Shown here: positions 21,595 through 33,680 of the stretch, piece after piece
Layout of the letters: each line of letters starts with the position of its first letter
How positions within the stretch are numbered: position 1 is the stretch's first letter
Assembly: GCA_015179125.1 (NCBI GenBank)
Contig: WHVA01000001.1
Location: forward strand, 496,001 to 560,000
Reading direction: 5' to 3'
Length of the DNA: 64,000 bases
Source of the DNA: Gautieria morchelliformis
Taxonomy: Eukaryota; Basidiomycota; Agaricomycetes; Gomphales; Gomphaceae
The notes under the pieces: generated by a model
What the model was told of the DNA's origin: nothing
Databases searched by the model: none
The model's input: the letters and a program-made list of their open reading frames with translations, nothing else
Made by a program: the position numbers and the translations under genes

Positions 21595-22980
21595 CCACAG
21601 AACCTTCACATACTTCCATACACCTTGTAACGACAGCGAGGGGTGCATCCTGTACCGGTTAGGTGGATGCTCACAACTTTTTATTACCTGTAGCTTCACC
21701 CATTTTATTCTCAAATTATAGAAAAGAAGAGGACGAAAGTATATGCCAATCTTATTGTTGGGCTATAAATAATTTTTATTTTGTCCCTCCCCAAGCGGCG
21801 GCTCCGCCAATGAGAACGCCAATGCCAATTTTTACGTCTCTTCTTATTTTTTCTACCCACTTTTAATATACACTATATCATTATAACTATTCATATATAT
21901 TACAAATATCTATACAACTACTATTACTCCATATGGTACTCTAATACTCTCATTATAACTAGTCATACTAATACTCCTACTCATATCTGTTACAAGTATC
22001 TCTCCAAGTATCTGTTACTCTATCTTGTAGTCTAATACTCTCTCATATGTATATATATCTTCGAGATGTTTAAATATATACAGAATCATCTAATAACATC
22101 TATTATTCTCCTTATAAATACTACTATATATTCCTATATGTTGTTATTAATACTCTTATAGTATATATTATATACTCATATATGCTGTATTACATAACCA
22201 TTATGAATATCCTCCTTAGCAGTAGCCAGATATCAGAAGCTCAGTGAATGGGGAAGTTCACTCAGTGAATTTGTTGGCTCATCAGGAATAATCACAGGAT
22301 GTGGCTCCGGCTCTGGTGCCACGGTGACCTCTCCACAAGTAATTCTGGCTGAACCTCTGGCATGTGAGCAGCCAAGACTGGCAGAGGAGGCCCAGTTAGA
22401 GCGTGTTCAGAGTAAGGCGGAGTAGGAATTGGATCAATAGAGCTGGAGGGTACCGTAGACGGTTGGTCAGGTATCGATGATGTCGTACCAGCATCCTTTT
22501 CAGGGTTTCAGGACCAGAAGACGCCTCACCCTGCTCCGATTCGGCATCTACATCTTTCGCCTCACTCGACATGTCACCAATCAGTGCGCTCGTGGAATCA
22601 GGATCAGTCTCGACTGGATCCCGGGGTACGACAGGAAGCGGACCTCGAGCGCAAAATCACGAGCCATGACCAGCCCAGGTACATGTAACGGCGCAGGGAT
22701 CTTCTTTGCTTCAAGTGCCTGCCCTTCGGCCGGAGCCTCCCCCTCTGGCGTGGGCATTCCTCACCGTCCCTTCCTGCGCCGCCGCATCCGTCTCCATTGC
22801 ATCCTTTTGTGAGGAGATGAACGTTGCCCCATCCTGATTCACCTTCCCAGATGTGTAGGTATGGTCGGTGCTGGGGAATGGATAGATAGGCTCATCAGGA
22901 TCATCAGGATCACAGGTGAGTAGTCACATTCTTCGGGTCCATATCTCCATTCTCGCGTCCTATGCTCGCTTCCCCTTTTT
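21595..22980. other. AT-rich and low-complexity DNA, no gene recognised
   Basis: About 21840-22210 is very AT-rich with repeated TATAT and ACTCTxATA blocks. From 22240 it becomes balanced in composition. On the minus strand a Ser/Glu-rich stretch (LIGDMSSEAKDVDAESEQGE, about 22520-22600) might be a decayed exon, but no family is recognised. Confidence 0.45.
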
Positions 22981-23664
22981 TATTGCGTTCAGGGATGACT
23001 AAAACTCAGCAGGTCCGAGACCACAGTGCCGGATAAACGCAAGGAAGGGACCATAGAGCGTACTCTCAGCTTCAGCACTCTCAGATGGGAGCCGGTGTTG
23101 GCAGGCATGAGAAAAAATACAGCCCAGTCACCGCGCAACGCTGGGAAAGTGTCGCTGCGAGGGTTGAGTAGAAATGCTGTATACGAGACTGAGTATAGAT
23201 TATGGTAAGAAACCTCGAAGACAGTAACGTATCGAGACGGAAAGGCACGAGGGGAATTAAGGAGGGCGGCTGCACTGCCCAGGGTGTGCACACTACATGA
23301 TAGTCAAATGCCGCCAAAGTCCGTGCACCATTGGCGTTACCGATACCGATGTCACTGCTCACGTCTGCGCGCGTTGCACATGGTTTATGTCCGCTGTCAA
23401 CGCGCAAATTGAAATCCTAGGGTAATTACATTGTCTCCCATCGGACTCCGAGTCTTCGACTTCTTCAGCTTGCTTGTCGGTGCGGTAACCTCCTGGATTC
23501 TTATGAGCCTCGTGGGGGTTGAGAAAGCATCCCCAGTCCGTGCGCGCGGCGTCGCGCGCTATCGTCAGCGACTCAAGACGTTGAATTAAAATTGATCGAC
23601 GTTTGAATAGCTGAGGGTGCTTCTCATGCTTCTCGTGCATTTCGGCTGCGGGTGAATACGGCAC
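22981..23664 (-). other. Possible decayed host exon(s), unidentified
   Basis: A minus-strand frame from the ATG at 23664 reads a Lys/His/Glu-rich start (HEKHEKHPQLFKRRSIL) and an acidic stretch to about 23431, where it meets GTAATT, a possible donor. A second frame lies at 23081-23407. No domain can be named and the exon structure was not resolved. It may be a small gene or debris. Confidence 0.3.
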
Positions 23665-24094
23665 TCGGAACCCGGTGTCATGATGTTCCGACGCCTTCCG
23701 AGATGCGTGCAGTGGCTGCGCCCATGAGCCTTACGCACAAGCTCCATCATTTAAGCCCCACTCAACTGCTATCTTAACCAGCTGTCCTTGGCAGACCATC
23801 AATCAGCCCTCTCACAACTATAAGCTATGCCTAATGCACTTGATTCAACCCACACTAGCTTCACTGTGAGGATTTTGCATGGGAGATGCCTGACTTAATA
23901 TGATACTGTGCAGGAGTGGGACATCATCTGGGTGAGATACCCAGGCGCACAAGAATGGGTCCAAGCACAGTTTGTTGCATATGCATATTCATCCACGGTG
24001 TGTTGTCATTTCATGACTGGTTAAGTTTAGATATCTCATGTTTTCTTCCATCAGAGAGTTCGCGGTAGACCAAAGGTCAAGCTCGGGGTTATTG

Positions 24095-25653
24095 CTACAC
24101 GAGTTGGGGACGCACACCGGCGTCGTGTTCTATTTCCATGGCAAGACGTGACGGATTCTCCATAGAGTGATTTGGAGAATGACCAGTGATGATACAGACA
24201 TTTGAATTGTAATACATGCCAAGCGAGAATAGGAGGAGTATTCCAATGAAATAGACAACCTCAGGAAAATCTGCCTCGCAGGCCAATAAAACGCGTGACG
24301 GAAATCGGGAGAAGGGGAGAATGCAAGTGAGATATGCTGCGCAGTTCATGTCATTCCATCAGATGTTAGCTGTTCGTAAGATCTCACCGAATGGATGTCT
24401 CAGTAAGACTGATATCAGGAACATTGGATGGAACCACGTATAAGACGACACATACCACAGCATGCGTTTGGCAATAACTACTCGCTGGAGAGATATTTCA
24501 TTTCTCAGAGGGCCAAGTGAATGATGGTGCCCGAAACTGATAGTTCCCAATAACACCAGAAACACTAATCCGTAAAACATCACGAGCACTGCGGCGACGA
24601 TCAGCAGCTGATGGGGAAATCCTTAATCAGTTATCCCAGAAGTGCAGTGGAGCCATCACTCACTGGAATGTAGTGTGTCACATAGTCTTGCAACACCGTA
24701 CTCAGATGAAATGAAACTCCTGTAAGGTAACCTGCGCATGATATGCTAGTGATTTGCTTCTCTGAGGTGCGCAATACATACCATGTACCGGCAATGGAGA
24801 CTGGATTTTAAAACTGAGTGGAGTAGAATGAGATCATCTGGCGTCAATTAACTCACAGCCAGGTCCATTGCTCTTATTCGTTAGGACTAGGGGACCAAAA
24901 GCCGCTTTCAGGACAGGAGGTCAGCCACCATACTAAGACCGTAATCAGAGCAAATTCACTTAGTAATATCACGAATGTCCAGCCAGTTGTCACAGTTGAC
25001 ACGACAACTCATCGTGACCAATTCCTTTCGAGCGCAAGGGCGCTGAAAGTATGACCTGCAATAACAAAGCTCCTAAGATACGGATGACTTAGTCGTGTAA
25101 TAATTCGTGGCAGTTAGACATGCGATACCAAACAGCTGAGCCTACGTCGCCAATTACCTGAGTAGCAGCTGAAAAGTGGTTAGGGTAATATATTTGGATC
25201 AAATCACCTATTCACCTTGAATTGCGCATATGGTACCTTCAACCAGGTGGCGTTCTGCGGCCCATTTCATTGATGATGCCAGAAATGCTTTGGATCAAGT
25301 CTTAACAAAGGAGAAAGATCACAAATACTCTAAGAGGAAGTGAGCAAGAGACGATAAACATGATGGAAGCATTTACGCGACCTGTTTACGAGCAAAGGTA
25401 GCGGATGAGTCTGGAGGTTTACGCGGCCAATTTAGAAGAGCCGGAAGACCAACTGCGAGAAGGAGTGAGGAAACGAGAACACAACTGACGGTCGCAGCGA
25501 AGCCATCGCCGGTATATGATCGATGAGAAAGAGATAGATCCAAGCATACCAACCCACTAGTATGGCGCCTCCACGTTCATAGGGTGTTAAATTTAGGACT
25601 TTACTGGCAGGCCGGACACCTGGGTTCATGGCGACATCCGAGAGACAGAACAT
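24095..25653 (-). CDS. Multi-exon polytopic membrane protein, family not certain
   Basis: The 3' exons are clear: 24664-24731, 24388-24607 and 24095-24336, joined by GT-AG introns of 56 and 51 bp in matching phase. They encode a helix (LLIVAAVLVMFYGLVFLVLL), a basic loop (EISLQRVVIAKRMLW), a second hydrophobic segment (YTWFHPMFLISVLL), a third (VVYFIGILLLFSLGMYY), and a soluble tail ending GVRPQLV. An exon ending at 24782 (IQSPLPVHG) is likely. The 5' part, perhaps from the ATG at 25653 with one hydrophobic segment (GAILVGWYAWIYLFLIDHI), was not joined convincingly. The layout recalls fungal seven-helix receptor-like proteins, but that is a weak impression. It may be functional or partly decayed. 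Confidence 0.5.
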
Positions 25654-25659
25654 GGGTAT

Positions 25660-26391
25660 GGGTGTGTGCGTTTAGAGCGTGCGTCGAGCAGAGGAATGAT
25701 TCAATAAGAAAGATTGGCACCATTCCCTACCATGACTTCATAAGTATCCCAATTCGTGGTGCTGAGAACAAAGACCAGTCCATGGAAATACTGGATTTAC
25801 CGCATCGTGCTTCTGTGTGGAAAAAATTTCAGCTAGAGTTAGCAAGTGATGGACATCAAGTTTCGTGGCCTACTGAAATATCTAAGCGTCGGATAACTAC
25901 CTAGTCACAGATAATTAATCCTGGACGTCCTTCCGAGAACCCATATTCAGCGGCAATTATTGATCAGGACGTTAACAAGAGGCTAAGTCCGGAGCAAGCA
26001 GCGGTATTGCGCTCCGCGGCGCGTCGCGTAAGTTGGGGCCCAGGAGTCGTTTTCCCAGTTACACTTTGAGATAGTTGTGAGGATAGAACCATAGAGAACC
26101 AATTCGCGACCTTACCCTTAGTATGGAGGAGCGAAGGAGAGAAGGGTATGATAATCCTATCCAGGGTCACGCGTTCCTCATGTAAGTTTATGTAAAAGGA
26201 CTCCAAAATTGTTACGTCCATTTGTGAGCGACCTGAACGCAGATTCATGGAATTATCGACGGAATACTTAGGCCTACCACGAGGAATTTACGTGGTGGGG
26301 TGTGCGTCTATTTGGCTTTCGTTCCTTATGTAAGTTCAACATGTACAACAACGTCCACGTGACTTCGATTGGCTCGAGAACGCATAGGCAT
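25660..26391. other. Intergenic region upstream of the kinase gene
   Basis: Short frames on both strands show no recognisable similarity. It separates the divergently transcribed membrane-protein gene and kinase gene, so it probably contains their promoters. No clear TATA box was identified. Confidence 0.4.
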
Positions 26392-27785
26392 ATGACTTCG
26401 AGCTTAGAGTTTCCTCTCCTTGACGAAACATGGGATATGATTGACAGGTTTGTACTGTGCAATGAATCCCAGTTACAACTTCAACGCTGATCTTCTGACA
26501 TTGAAGTTCCTCGATCGACGTCGAACTCTTTCGAAAGGTCTGGCTGCACTGCGAGTCATATCTCCATTCTCGTGGCTACACGCTCGCATATCCTGCTTCG
26601 GAAGCATACCGTTCCATATACCAGGACTACTCTGCCATACCCAGGAAAGCGCCTCAGGATCCCTTTCATCCGCAGTACGATGAGGCGTTCTGCTTCATCC
26701 ACGACAGATTCAAAGCAATCCCAGAACCTGAAAACGTGGCGGGCACACTGTTTCCGGTATGGGAATGCTGTTCGTTCACAACACACTCTGATCGAAAGAG
26801 TCGCGCCCTAGACACCCTATGCGCACCCCGCGCTCGACTCGCGTGGCCGCAGGGTCATTCTCAAGGCTGTTCCCGCCTCAAGCATGGAGCTCAAAGTTAT
26901 TCAACTCCTGTCATCTGCACCGCTACGCGCGGACCCCCGGAATCACACCATCCCTCTCTTGGAAGTCCTTGACGCGAGGGAGTGGTCAATCATTGTAACT
27001 CCCGAATGGGGAACTAGTAACTTGGAACGATGTGCAACCATCGAGGAATATCTTGAATATGCGCGACAGCTCCTCGAGGTGAATAAGCTTCATACCCTGT
27101 TTTCCGGGGCTAAGCAGATTCACCGCCACAATGGTATAGGGTCTAGCGTTCATGCACCAGAAGGGGATAATTCACGGCGTGAGTCCCATCAGTCTGCTTA
27201 TAATAACACCTTTTGTGCAAACCACTGGAACAGGATATCCACGATTTGAACGTAGTCATGAACATGCTTGAAGGCAACGCCTCTGGCCCGTTCGACTCGA
27301 CACCAAGAGATTTCGGTCCATGTGGAGCCAAGTACGCCTTCATTGACTTTGGCGAGTCGCACATCGTGTGCACCGAGGACGATGCCATACGGCACCCAGA
27401 CGAAGTGCAATTCTATCCCAAAGCGCCGGCGCCAGAGCTCCTCAAGGATGACCCTGTCAATCTCTTCGCCTGTGATGTGTACGCTGTGGGTGCCCTTTTG
27501 AGGGATCATATAACGGCTACTGCAAATGTGGTGAGTAGCGCCGCTTTGCTTTGGCTTTATGCGAGTTGACAATGTCTCACCTTGTATCTCAAGGAGCCGC
27601 AAAGTCCCGCTTCTATCCTGTTGAGTTACCCGCCATACAAGCAGCTGATCGAGACCATTACACATGATGAACCTCAGAGGAGACCTAATGCTGCAGAAGC
27701 GCTTGCACTTTTTGAAGGGTTAATACACACTGCAGATTTAAAAGATTCAATTATAGTTGGGACTCCAGTCTCAAAATTGTCCTAA
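26392..27785 (+). CDS. Protein-kinase-like gene, six exons, apparently intact
   Basis: Exons 26392-26447, 26507-26756, 26812-27078, 27140-27178, 27234-27530 and 27594-27785 join in phase through GT-AG introns of 55-63 bp, giving about 366 residues. The protein starts MTSSLEFPLL. An N-terminal region (about 1-100, YDEAFCFIHDRFKAIPEP) precedes a kinase fold: beta-3 lysine in RRVILKAVPASS, hinge-region TPEWG, catalytic loop HGDIHDLNVVMN (split by an intron after HG) and FIDFGES. The C-lobe reads APELL, DVYAVGALLRD and EPQRRPNAAEAL. HGD replaces HRD, as in many fungal lineage-specific kinase-like proteins. No stops or frameshifts were found, so this is the best host gene in the window. Substrate unknown. 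Confidence 0.8.
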
Positions 27786-27917
27786 CTCTCCTGTAATGTT
27801 CTTTGTCAAAATCTCTACCACAACAGATGAATGAAAAGGGCATTGTAAGCACTTTGTTACAAAGCCAGATGTTACAGTGTATTCTCCAGATGCCCTCACA
27901 TTACTCCAACAGAGAAT

Positions 27918-28069
27918 CTGGAACACACTCCTGGTGCATGTCCAACTTGCACAGCAATAACCCTGACCTTGACCCTCAGCCTGGTGTGGGACCTCTGGTG
28001 AAAGAAAACATTTGAGATATCTAAACTTAACCAGTCATGAAATGAGAACGTATCATGGATGAATATGTG
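27918..28069 (+). pseudogene. Inverted partial copy of the membrane-protein gene 3' end
   Basis: This stretch resembles, in inverted orientation, the 3' end of the gene at 24095 and its downstream sequence. Shared blocks are the C-terminal coding end (GGAACACxxxxCCTGGTG type), GCAATAACCC, TTTTCTTxCA, and the long block ATCTAAACTTAACCAGTCAT. The left arm is about 23981-24140. The pair brackets the membrane and kinase genes. Confidence 0.6.
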
Positions 28070-28451
28070 TCAGGGGATGCCCCTTTTCAAGTTCTGACCC
28101 TGTTCCAAGCTCCACCTCCATTTCTGCTTCCATCTCTGGAAGCACTTCCACAAGTTCCACTTGCTTCATCACCTTCACTCTACTTCTGCACTTTCACTTT
28201 CAGAACAATGTCAGAAGTGAAGCAACCCATGTAAGTAAGATAGAAGTCATCTTAAACTGGCACCTTTATGTAAGTGGGCACCTATGTCACGTGATGCTCC
28301 AAATGTTCCTCTTGGGGAACTTTTTTATTTTTCCTTAGTTGAGAAGGCACCTACCTCAGTGCAATGACATGTTCTATATAATCAGTGACATTGAATCATA
28401 TTACTGAATCCCTTTGGAGATAAGACAAAGGTCCCTCGCTCAGACATGTAT
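28070..28451. other. Non-coding spacer, nothing recognised
   Basis: It contains a TTCCAC-rich stretch (about 28105-28190). No open frame of note and no repeat ends were found. Confidence 0.4.
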
Positions 28452-28456
28452 GACGG

Positions 28457-29469
28457 TGTCACAACCCGTCCATTTTCCTCATCCAGCTATCCCTATTTTC
28501 CCTTCGCTGCTCCTCCTGCATGTTCACCTGAGTTCGCCCTTCCTTTCCCTACTCCTCCTCTATGTTCGCTCCATTCCCTCTTCGCCGCATTCGCCGAATG
28601 GCCATTCGCTACTCACATCATTCGCCAACAGGCATGCCATCAAACACAATCGACCTCTTTTACCTGGCCTGATGGTTCATCACTGGTCCCATCATCTTCT
28701 TGACTCAACCCCCTTAGGTGTTTGTATGGCCGGAATGCATTCGCGGGACATCCTACCCGTAGATCATGTGGGATCAACCCAGCAGGCGAAGAGTCCGTGC
28801 AGGGTAGCATATATGCATGTCTCAAGGCGTGTTTTCATACATAGGTGCCTTCGCCCTCTTCCCTCCCTGTCGTTTCATGTTCACACTCCTCTTGCATTCT
28901 ATTGTATACGGGTTTCATCTATTTCGTACCCTGACTGTGCACCCCTATCCAACCCTGACTCGTGATGGCCTCTTTCCTATTCGCTGATATCATATGGGCA
29001 TTTGATATAAGTAGTTTAGATTCGCATGTATATTCCCCAGTTCAATTATCATATGTCTATCTTATGCAAAAACTTGACCTCACTGTGACTATCGTCTTGA
29101 GCCCTCTTCTATAGATTCCTATCTTCGACCATAGGAGGACTTAAGCACCACTTGTGAGTTTTCGTACTTCACCTTCATTACCTTAGCCTTCGTACTATTA
29201 TCTGCGCTGTCGGTGAAGGGCTCCGAAGGAGCACCTTCGCCGGCAAAAGGATTGTTGCTACTTAAACAACCTTTCTGTGACACCTTGCACGTTACTCATC
29301 AAGTGCCATGGGCTACTTCGCTACGACTGTAGATGGGGTGAGCTCCAACCTTCTGAACATTTATTGGTTCACCGTATTCGCTGAACAGCACACTTCTTCA
29401 CACAAGCTATTCGGGCATTCACTGTGTTCACTAATACACGATATTAACGCCTAAAAACCAATCTTCACA
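28457..29469 (+). repeat. Solo LTR of the 1275-bp family, copy 3 (1013 bp)
   Basis: It starts TGTCACAACC and ends AATCTTCACA, with the perfect TSD GACGG (28452-28456, 29470-29474). It lacks the first U3 unit present in copies 1 and 2 and starts at the position of their internal second TGTCATGAC. Confidence 0.9.
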
Positions 29470-29474
29470 GACGG

Positions 29475-30353
29475 CTGTCTGATGTGTCCAATGGGACTCT
29501 GTCCTAAGCATGAGGCAAAGTTCAGTCAAACTAGCAGGGTGCTAGGGTGAAGCACACCTGATGTAGAGTACAAAAAAGAACAATGAAAAAAAAAAAAACA
29601 ACCCAGTGAGGTTGAGAAACAGGGTGCCCAAACACACACTGTTAGAATAAATGGCATAATCAATTCCATTATGTTCTATTGGTCTAAGACATAGCTAATG
29701 GTTTTACTAAATTGGATAACACTCGATTCAAGCCTGGGTATCAGTCTAGAAATTGGTGCGCTGCACCGGCATTGGTGCTTGCCTCGGAAAGCAGGCACCT
29801 GGGTGCCAGGTTAGAAAGTAAGACACTACAGGACCTAGAAGTCCATATAGAGACTTCAGACATGATGGGAGTCACAGAAGATAGACCCACAGAGGGACGT
29901 GCCAAGTGGCTATCTCAGGAGAGAGGTACAGAGGTGGCAATTGCCTTGCCAAGTGTGCTGCATGCATGCAGCACAAGACACATGAAGATTTATTCTCTAT
30001 TCAATTCCCCTGACTATTCCCACTGACTATGAGCTATGTTTCATGTAGACAGGGTCTTTGTACATCATTCCCAGGTCCCTGCTTGGATAGTGGTCAGTAG
30101 GATCACTATCCACAAGCCTATGTGTTCCTCGTGAGTAAGCTTCGAGTGTTCACACACATAAGGTTGTGCTATAGGTACACTTTCCAACACTTGTTCAATC
30201 CCCAGTGTTTCAGGCTTGTTTTCCAGATTAGCTGGGAGGTTGTATTGTTGTCAGGAAATGATGGATCATGATCTTGGCCCTGGTTAACAGAAGTCGCTTT
30301 GGGCTCGTGGACCTCACTGAAGTTGTACAGGGTCTTATCCGATTCTCCAGAGC
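29475..30353. repeat. Non-coding; contains an LTR-like block (29640-30189) without TSD
   Basis: A poly-A run lies at 29586-29599. The block 29640-30189 starts TGTTAGAATAAATGG and ends CTTTCCAACA, like an LTR, but its 5-bp flanks (CACAC and CTTGT) do not match and no primer site or purine tract is adjacent. It may be a recombined solo LTR. Confidence 0.4.
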
Positions 30354-31017
30354 TTAGTGCTCATCCTGGAGGGCAGGTGGTTCATCCTCCTCAGCCTCGT
30401 CCTCTGGTAGGTGATCAGCGGTGCTTGGTTGCACAATCTCCAGCAAGGCCCCGCCTCCACGCTCACATTCCCTAAGCGCAAGGCCCAGTTCCCGCCTCAG
30501 CCACTCATATGACTGCAAGGCCATCAGATGTAACTTGGGATCCCTGGGGTGTCTTGACGCCACTTCTGCATCTTCCTTTAATGATGTGACCCATTGCTGG
30601 AGATGCTCTCATGTGTCATCCAGTGCAGAGGTGATTGCATCGACGAAGCTAGAGTTAGTAAACTCCTCGCGAGGTACAGAGTCAGCGCATGACTCCTCAT
30701 CGGTTATGATCTCTGCCTCCAGCTGCTTCCTCCACCTCATATCTGCTACCGCATCTGTAAGGTGAGCTGATGCATCCTCCAATGTCGACATGAGCAAGGA
30801 GATCCCAGAATGCACGTCCTCCCAATAAGATTCGTCTTCCACATCCATGTGCTCCCCTACATCAGAGCGGACATGCTCCTGAGCATTGGAGCTGAAGTCT
30901 GACAAGCATAGAACAAGCAGGTGTGCACAGGCAATCCATGCCAAGCCTGTTGCTCCTTGAAGGTGAGATGGAGATTGGAAAGAGAGAGTGTGTGTGCATG
31001 TCGTGAGGTGGAAGGGA
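30354..31017 (-). pseudogene. Unidentified coding remnant with one in-frame TGA
   Basis: A minus-strand frame reads EDESYWEDVHSGISLLMSTL, then DMRWRKQLEAEIITDEES. After a TGA at 30609-30611 it continues in the same frame (EHLQQWVTSLKEDAEVASRH, LQSYEWLRRELGLALRECER) and ends in an acidic tail at 30354. Continuity through the stop suggests a recently silenced real protein. Helical and acidic; no family recognised. Its upstream side is joined at about 31018 to the Gypsy A-like pol fragment, so it may be a chimera. Confidence 0.5.
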
Positions 31018-33000
31018 TGGAGCTTCTCAGAGTCCATCACAGTGCTTGCCCGGAGAACAGATGCAAGCAACCAAGTTGCCCAGAGGGATTCCTGTTGAAA
31101 GTATTGAAAAACACAATATTAACATATTACTTACAACAAACATGAGTTCACATCACAACCGACACATTGATAATCCCTCTCTGAGCATACACATTACGGC
31201 ACTCGTACCCGAGACCGCCGGACCATCATATGCCCACTCGACCCGAGCCGATCACAGTCCCCGATTCCCCCGACATCACAAGGACACATAACATGTGTTA
31301 CCAAGACCTATAACACCCAAGGAACCCTATCCAAGACCACCGAGCCCATCCCAAATCACGCACTTTCCATCAGTCACATGACCCAATCAAGGGACACGAC
31401 GCGTCGAGACAACCCTGCCTATACCCAGACTATGCCCCCTATCCATCACCAAACATCTGTTTCCTCATCCTGTTTTATGCTCCATCTCCAAGCCCAACTT
31501 ATACAGCATGCGTCGACACTCCCATCGTTGTCCATGCGCCGCTCACCCCAGTCCATCAGTCCCTTAGCATTGCACCACTAATTCCTTAACCGCCAAGCAC
31601 CATCAATAACTAATAAATACCTAGCTCCATGTACAATTAACTAGCAGTGAAATCACACTTCGTTTCGCCCCTCACACAGTAGTAGAACTTCCAGTCGACA
31701 TAATTCATAAGACACACATTTATTGCATGTGCAGATATTCCTGTCAACTTCAAGCCTTACTCGATTTATCTCATAATTGAGAGATTAAATCACATTGTCT
31801 TAAACAATATTCCTAGCACTAAACAACAATTCCGACAGTTGTAGATTAGTGAGAATCGGTCCAAAGTTCTGCAGGTTGACTGAGCTGTAGTCATTACCTC
31901 CTCTTCAAGGTAGACGTCCCATCCTCTAGTTAGAGCATTGGGTTTTGTACCAAGCTTTCCGGGACGGAACCGAATAATGAGATTGAATTGGGGGAGGAAT
32001 TTGGACCAGCGGGCTTGTCATCAGGTTAGCAACTTTGTGGTAGCAAAAATACTCCAAGTTTTTGTGATTGGTGACAACATCGATAGGGGAGCCGGAGCCC
32101 TCCAAATAGTGTCTCCAACGTTGGAACACTTCAAAAATTGCCAATAGCTCTTTATCATGGACATGATAATTTAATTCGGCACTGGAAAATGTTTGGGAGT
32201 GGAAAGTGACTGGGTGCAGGATGCCTTCTTCATCAAACAAGGACAGGATTGCGCCAAGGGCATAATCTGAGGCGTCGGTTTCCATGACCATAGGCCGGTC
32301 GGGAATCAATGTGACAGAATCAGAGGGTAAGGGGAACTGTGATGTTGGAATAGTTATAGATGAAGTGGTGGTAAAAATTGGCAAAGCCAAGGAAAGACTG
32401 TATGTCTTTTACCTTCTGGGGCTCGGGCCAATCGCGGATTGTCTGGACTTTGTCTTTGGACATGGTAAACCCGTTGACAGACAGCATATACCCTAGGAAT
32501 TCCACAGAATCTTGGTGCCATTCACATTTATTGGGTTTGGCATAGAGACCATGTTTCTGAAGATGCCGCAATACTTCACGGATGTGTTCCCTGTGTTTGA
32601 CTGGGTCATCAGAGTAGATGAGTATGTCGTCAAGGTACATGCCGACGCATACATCAAGCATATCTCCAAAGACGTCATTCATAAAACGTTGAAAAACCGT
32701 GGGGCCATTTGTTAAGCCGAATGGCATGACTAGCCATTCAAAAGAGCTGTACTGGGTCCGGAATGCTGTTTTCCACTTGTTGCCTTCGGCGACTTGGATG
32801 AGGTGGAATGCAGGTCGAAGGTTGATTTTGGTATAAATCCGAGCCTTTCCGGGTGCATCCATCCATCAAGTTGGTAATCAATGGGAGTGGGTAGTGGTCC
32901 TTCTTCATAATCTTATTGAGTGCTCGGAAATCCACGCAGAGCCGGAGTTTGCCACTCTTCTTTTTGACAAAGAGGATAGGGGCTCCATGAAGAGACAATG
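31018..33000 (-). pseudogene. Gypsy A-family pol fragment (RT and RNase H), truncated
   Basis: The minus strand runs from [19 protein letters not shown] (about 32995) through [69 protein letters not shown] and TNHKNLEYF. It then runs into the linker shared with Gypsy A ([14 protein letters not shown]). Homology to Gypsy A continues past the solo LTR at 31093-31828 and stops at about 31018. It is less damaged than Gypsy A. Both ends are truncated. Confidence 0.85.
31093..31828 (+). repeat. Solo LTR (736 bp) inside the Gypsy A-like fragment
   Basis: It starts TGTTGAAAGT and ends CTAAACAACA, with a perfect TSD ATTCC (31088-31092, 31829-31833). A TAATAAATA box lies near 31611. Composition and layout resemble the insert at 16560-17359. 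Confidence 0.8.
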
Positions 33001-33018
33001 ATCAGATCAATGGACGTG

Positions 33019-33680
33019 GAGACTGTTGGGTGCATTGATGCTCCTGCACCAAAATCAAGCATAATATATCCAATTTGTTGTGTGCTTTCTCAATTTCTTC
33101 TCATGTTGTTCTTGTATCATGCATCCATTTCTCTGGTTATTTTCGAAATTTTCCACTCACTCCCTGTCTCTCTATTTCATTTTGTTATTCCTACTTTCAC
33201 AAGCGGCTGCACCCAGCGGAGTCTGAAATGACTTCGACGCGCGAGCTCTTGGGCGCTAAAGGGCCGGGTAGTAGTACATGCGCAGTGAAACAGTTTCCCC
33301 CTCTCTCAGTGACAACTAAATTCACTGAGAGAGGCAAGTAAATTAGTCTAGCATTCTTTCGATTTATTAACCTAGAAATCCTCTGTAGTGAATTGTTTTC
33401 TAGGTAGTGTATAATATATTTACAGTGACAACTAAATTCACTGAGAGAGTGAATTGTTTTCTAGTCTATTCTTTTGAGCAACAAGTCCATACCTACTGCC
33501 TATAATTCCTGTCCTCTACAGAGACAAGGGTCAGGAAAACGGGGTACTAACTAGAAAAGGGAATCAGGGGTGATGGGAAGTGCGAAGGGAAACCCGAAGG
33601 AAAGCTGAGAAGAACCTGAGGTTCCCAAATGAGAGCCGAAGCCAAGGCTTCGGGTCTGGATTGGGGAACGGATCATAACA
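33019..33680 (-). repeat. Truncated 3' LTR of the second Gypsy A-like element
   Basis: Next to a purine tract (33681-33695) the minus strand starts TGTTATGATCCGTTCCC, related to the Gypsy A LTR start. It is interrupted by the Copia-type solo LTR (33024-33520) and lost beyond about 33001, where the pol fragment begins. Confidence 0.65.
33024..33520 (+). repeat. Copia A-related solo LTR 1 (497 bp)
   Basis: It starts TGTTGGGTGC and ends GTCCTCTACA, with the perfect TSD GAGAC (33019-33023, 33521-33525). It matches the reverse complement of the Copia A LTR over much of its length, including GCGGCTGCACCCAGCGGAG and TTCGACGCGCGAG. The ends differ, so it is a sister subfamily. Confidence 0.92.

Noticed and set aside
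21868-22210. AT-rich tract as centromeric or origin DNA
   Set aside because: Only about 350 bp of low-complexity sequence with no repeat array; nothing supports a special function.
29640-30189. LTR-like block as a confirmed solo LTR
   Set aside because: The flanking pentamers do not match and there is no second copy, so it is listed only as a weak repeat.
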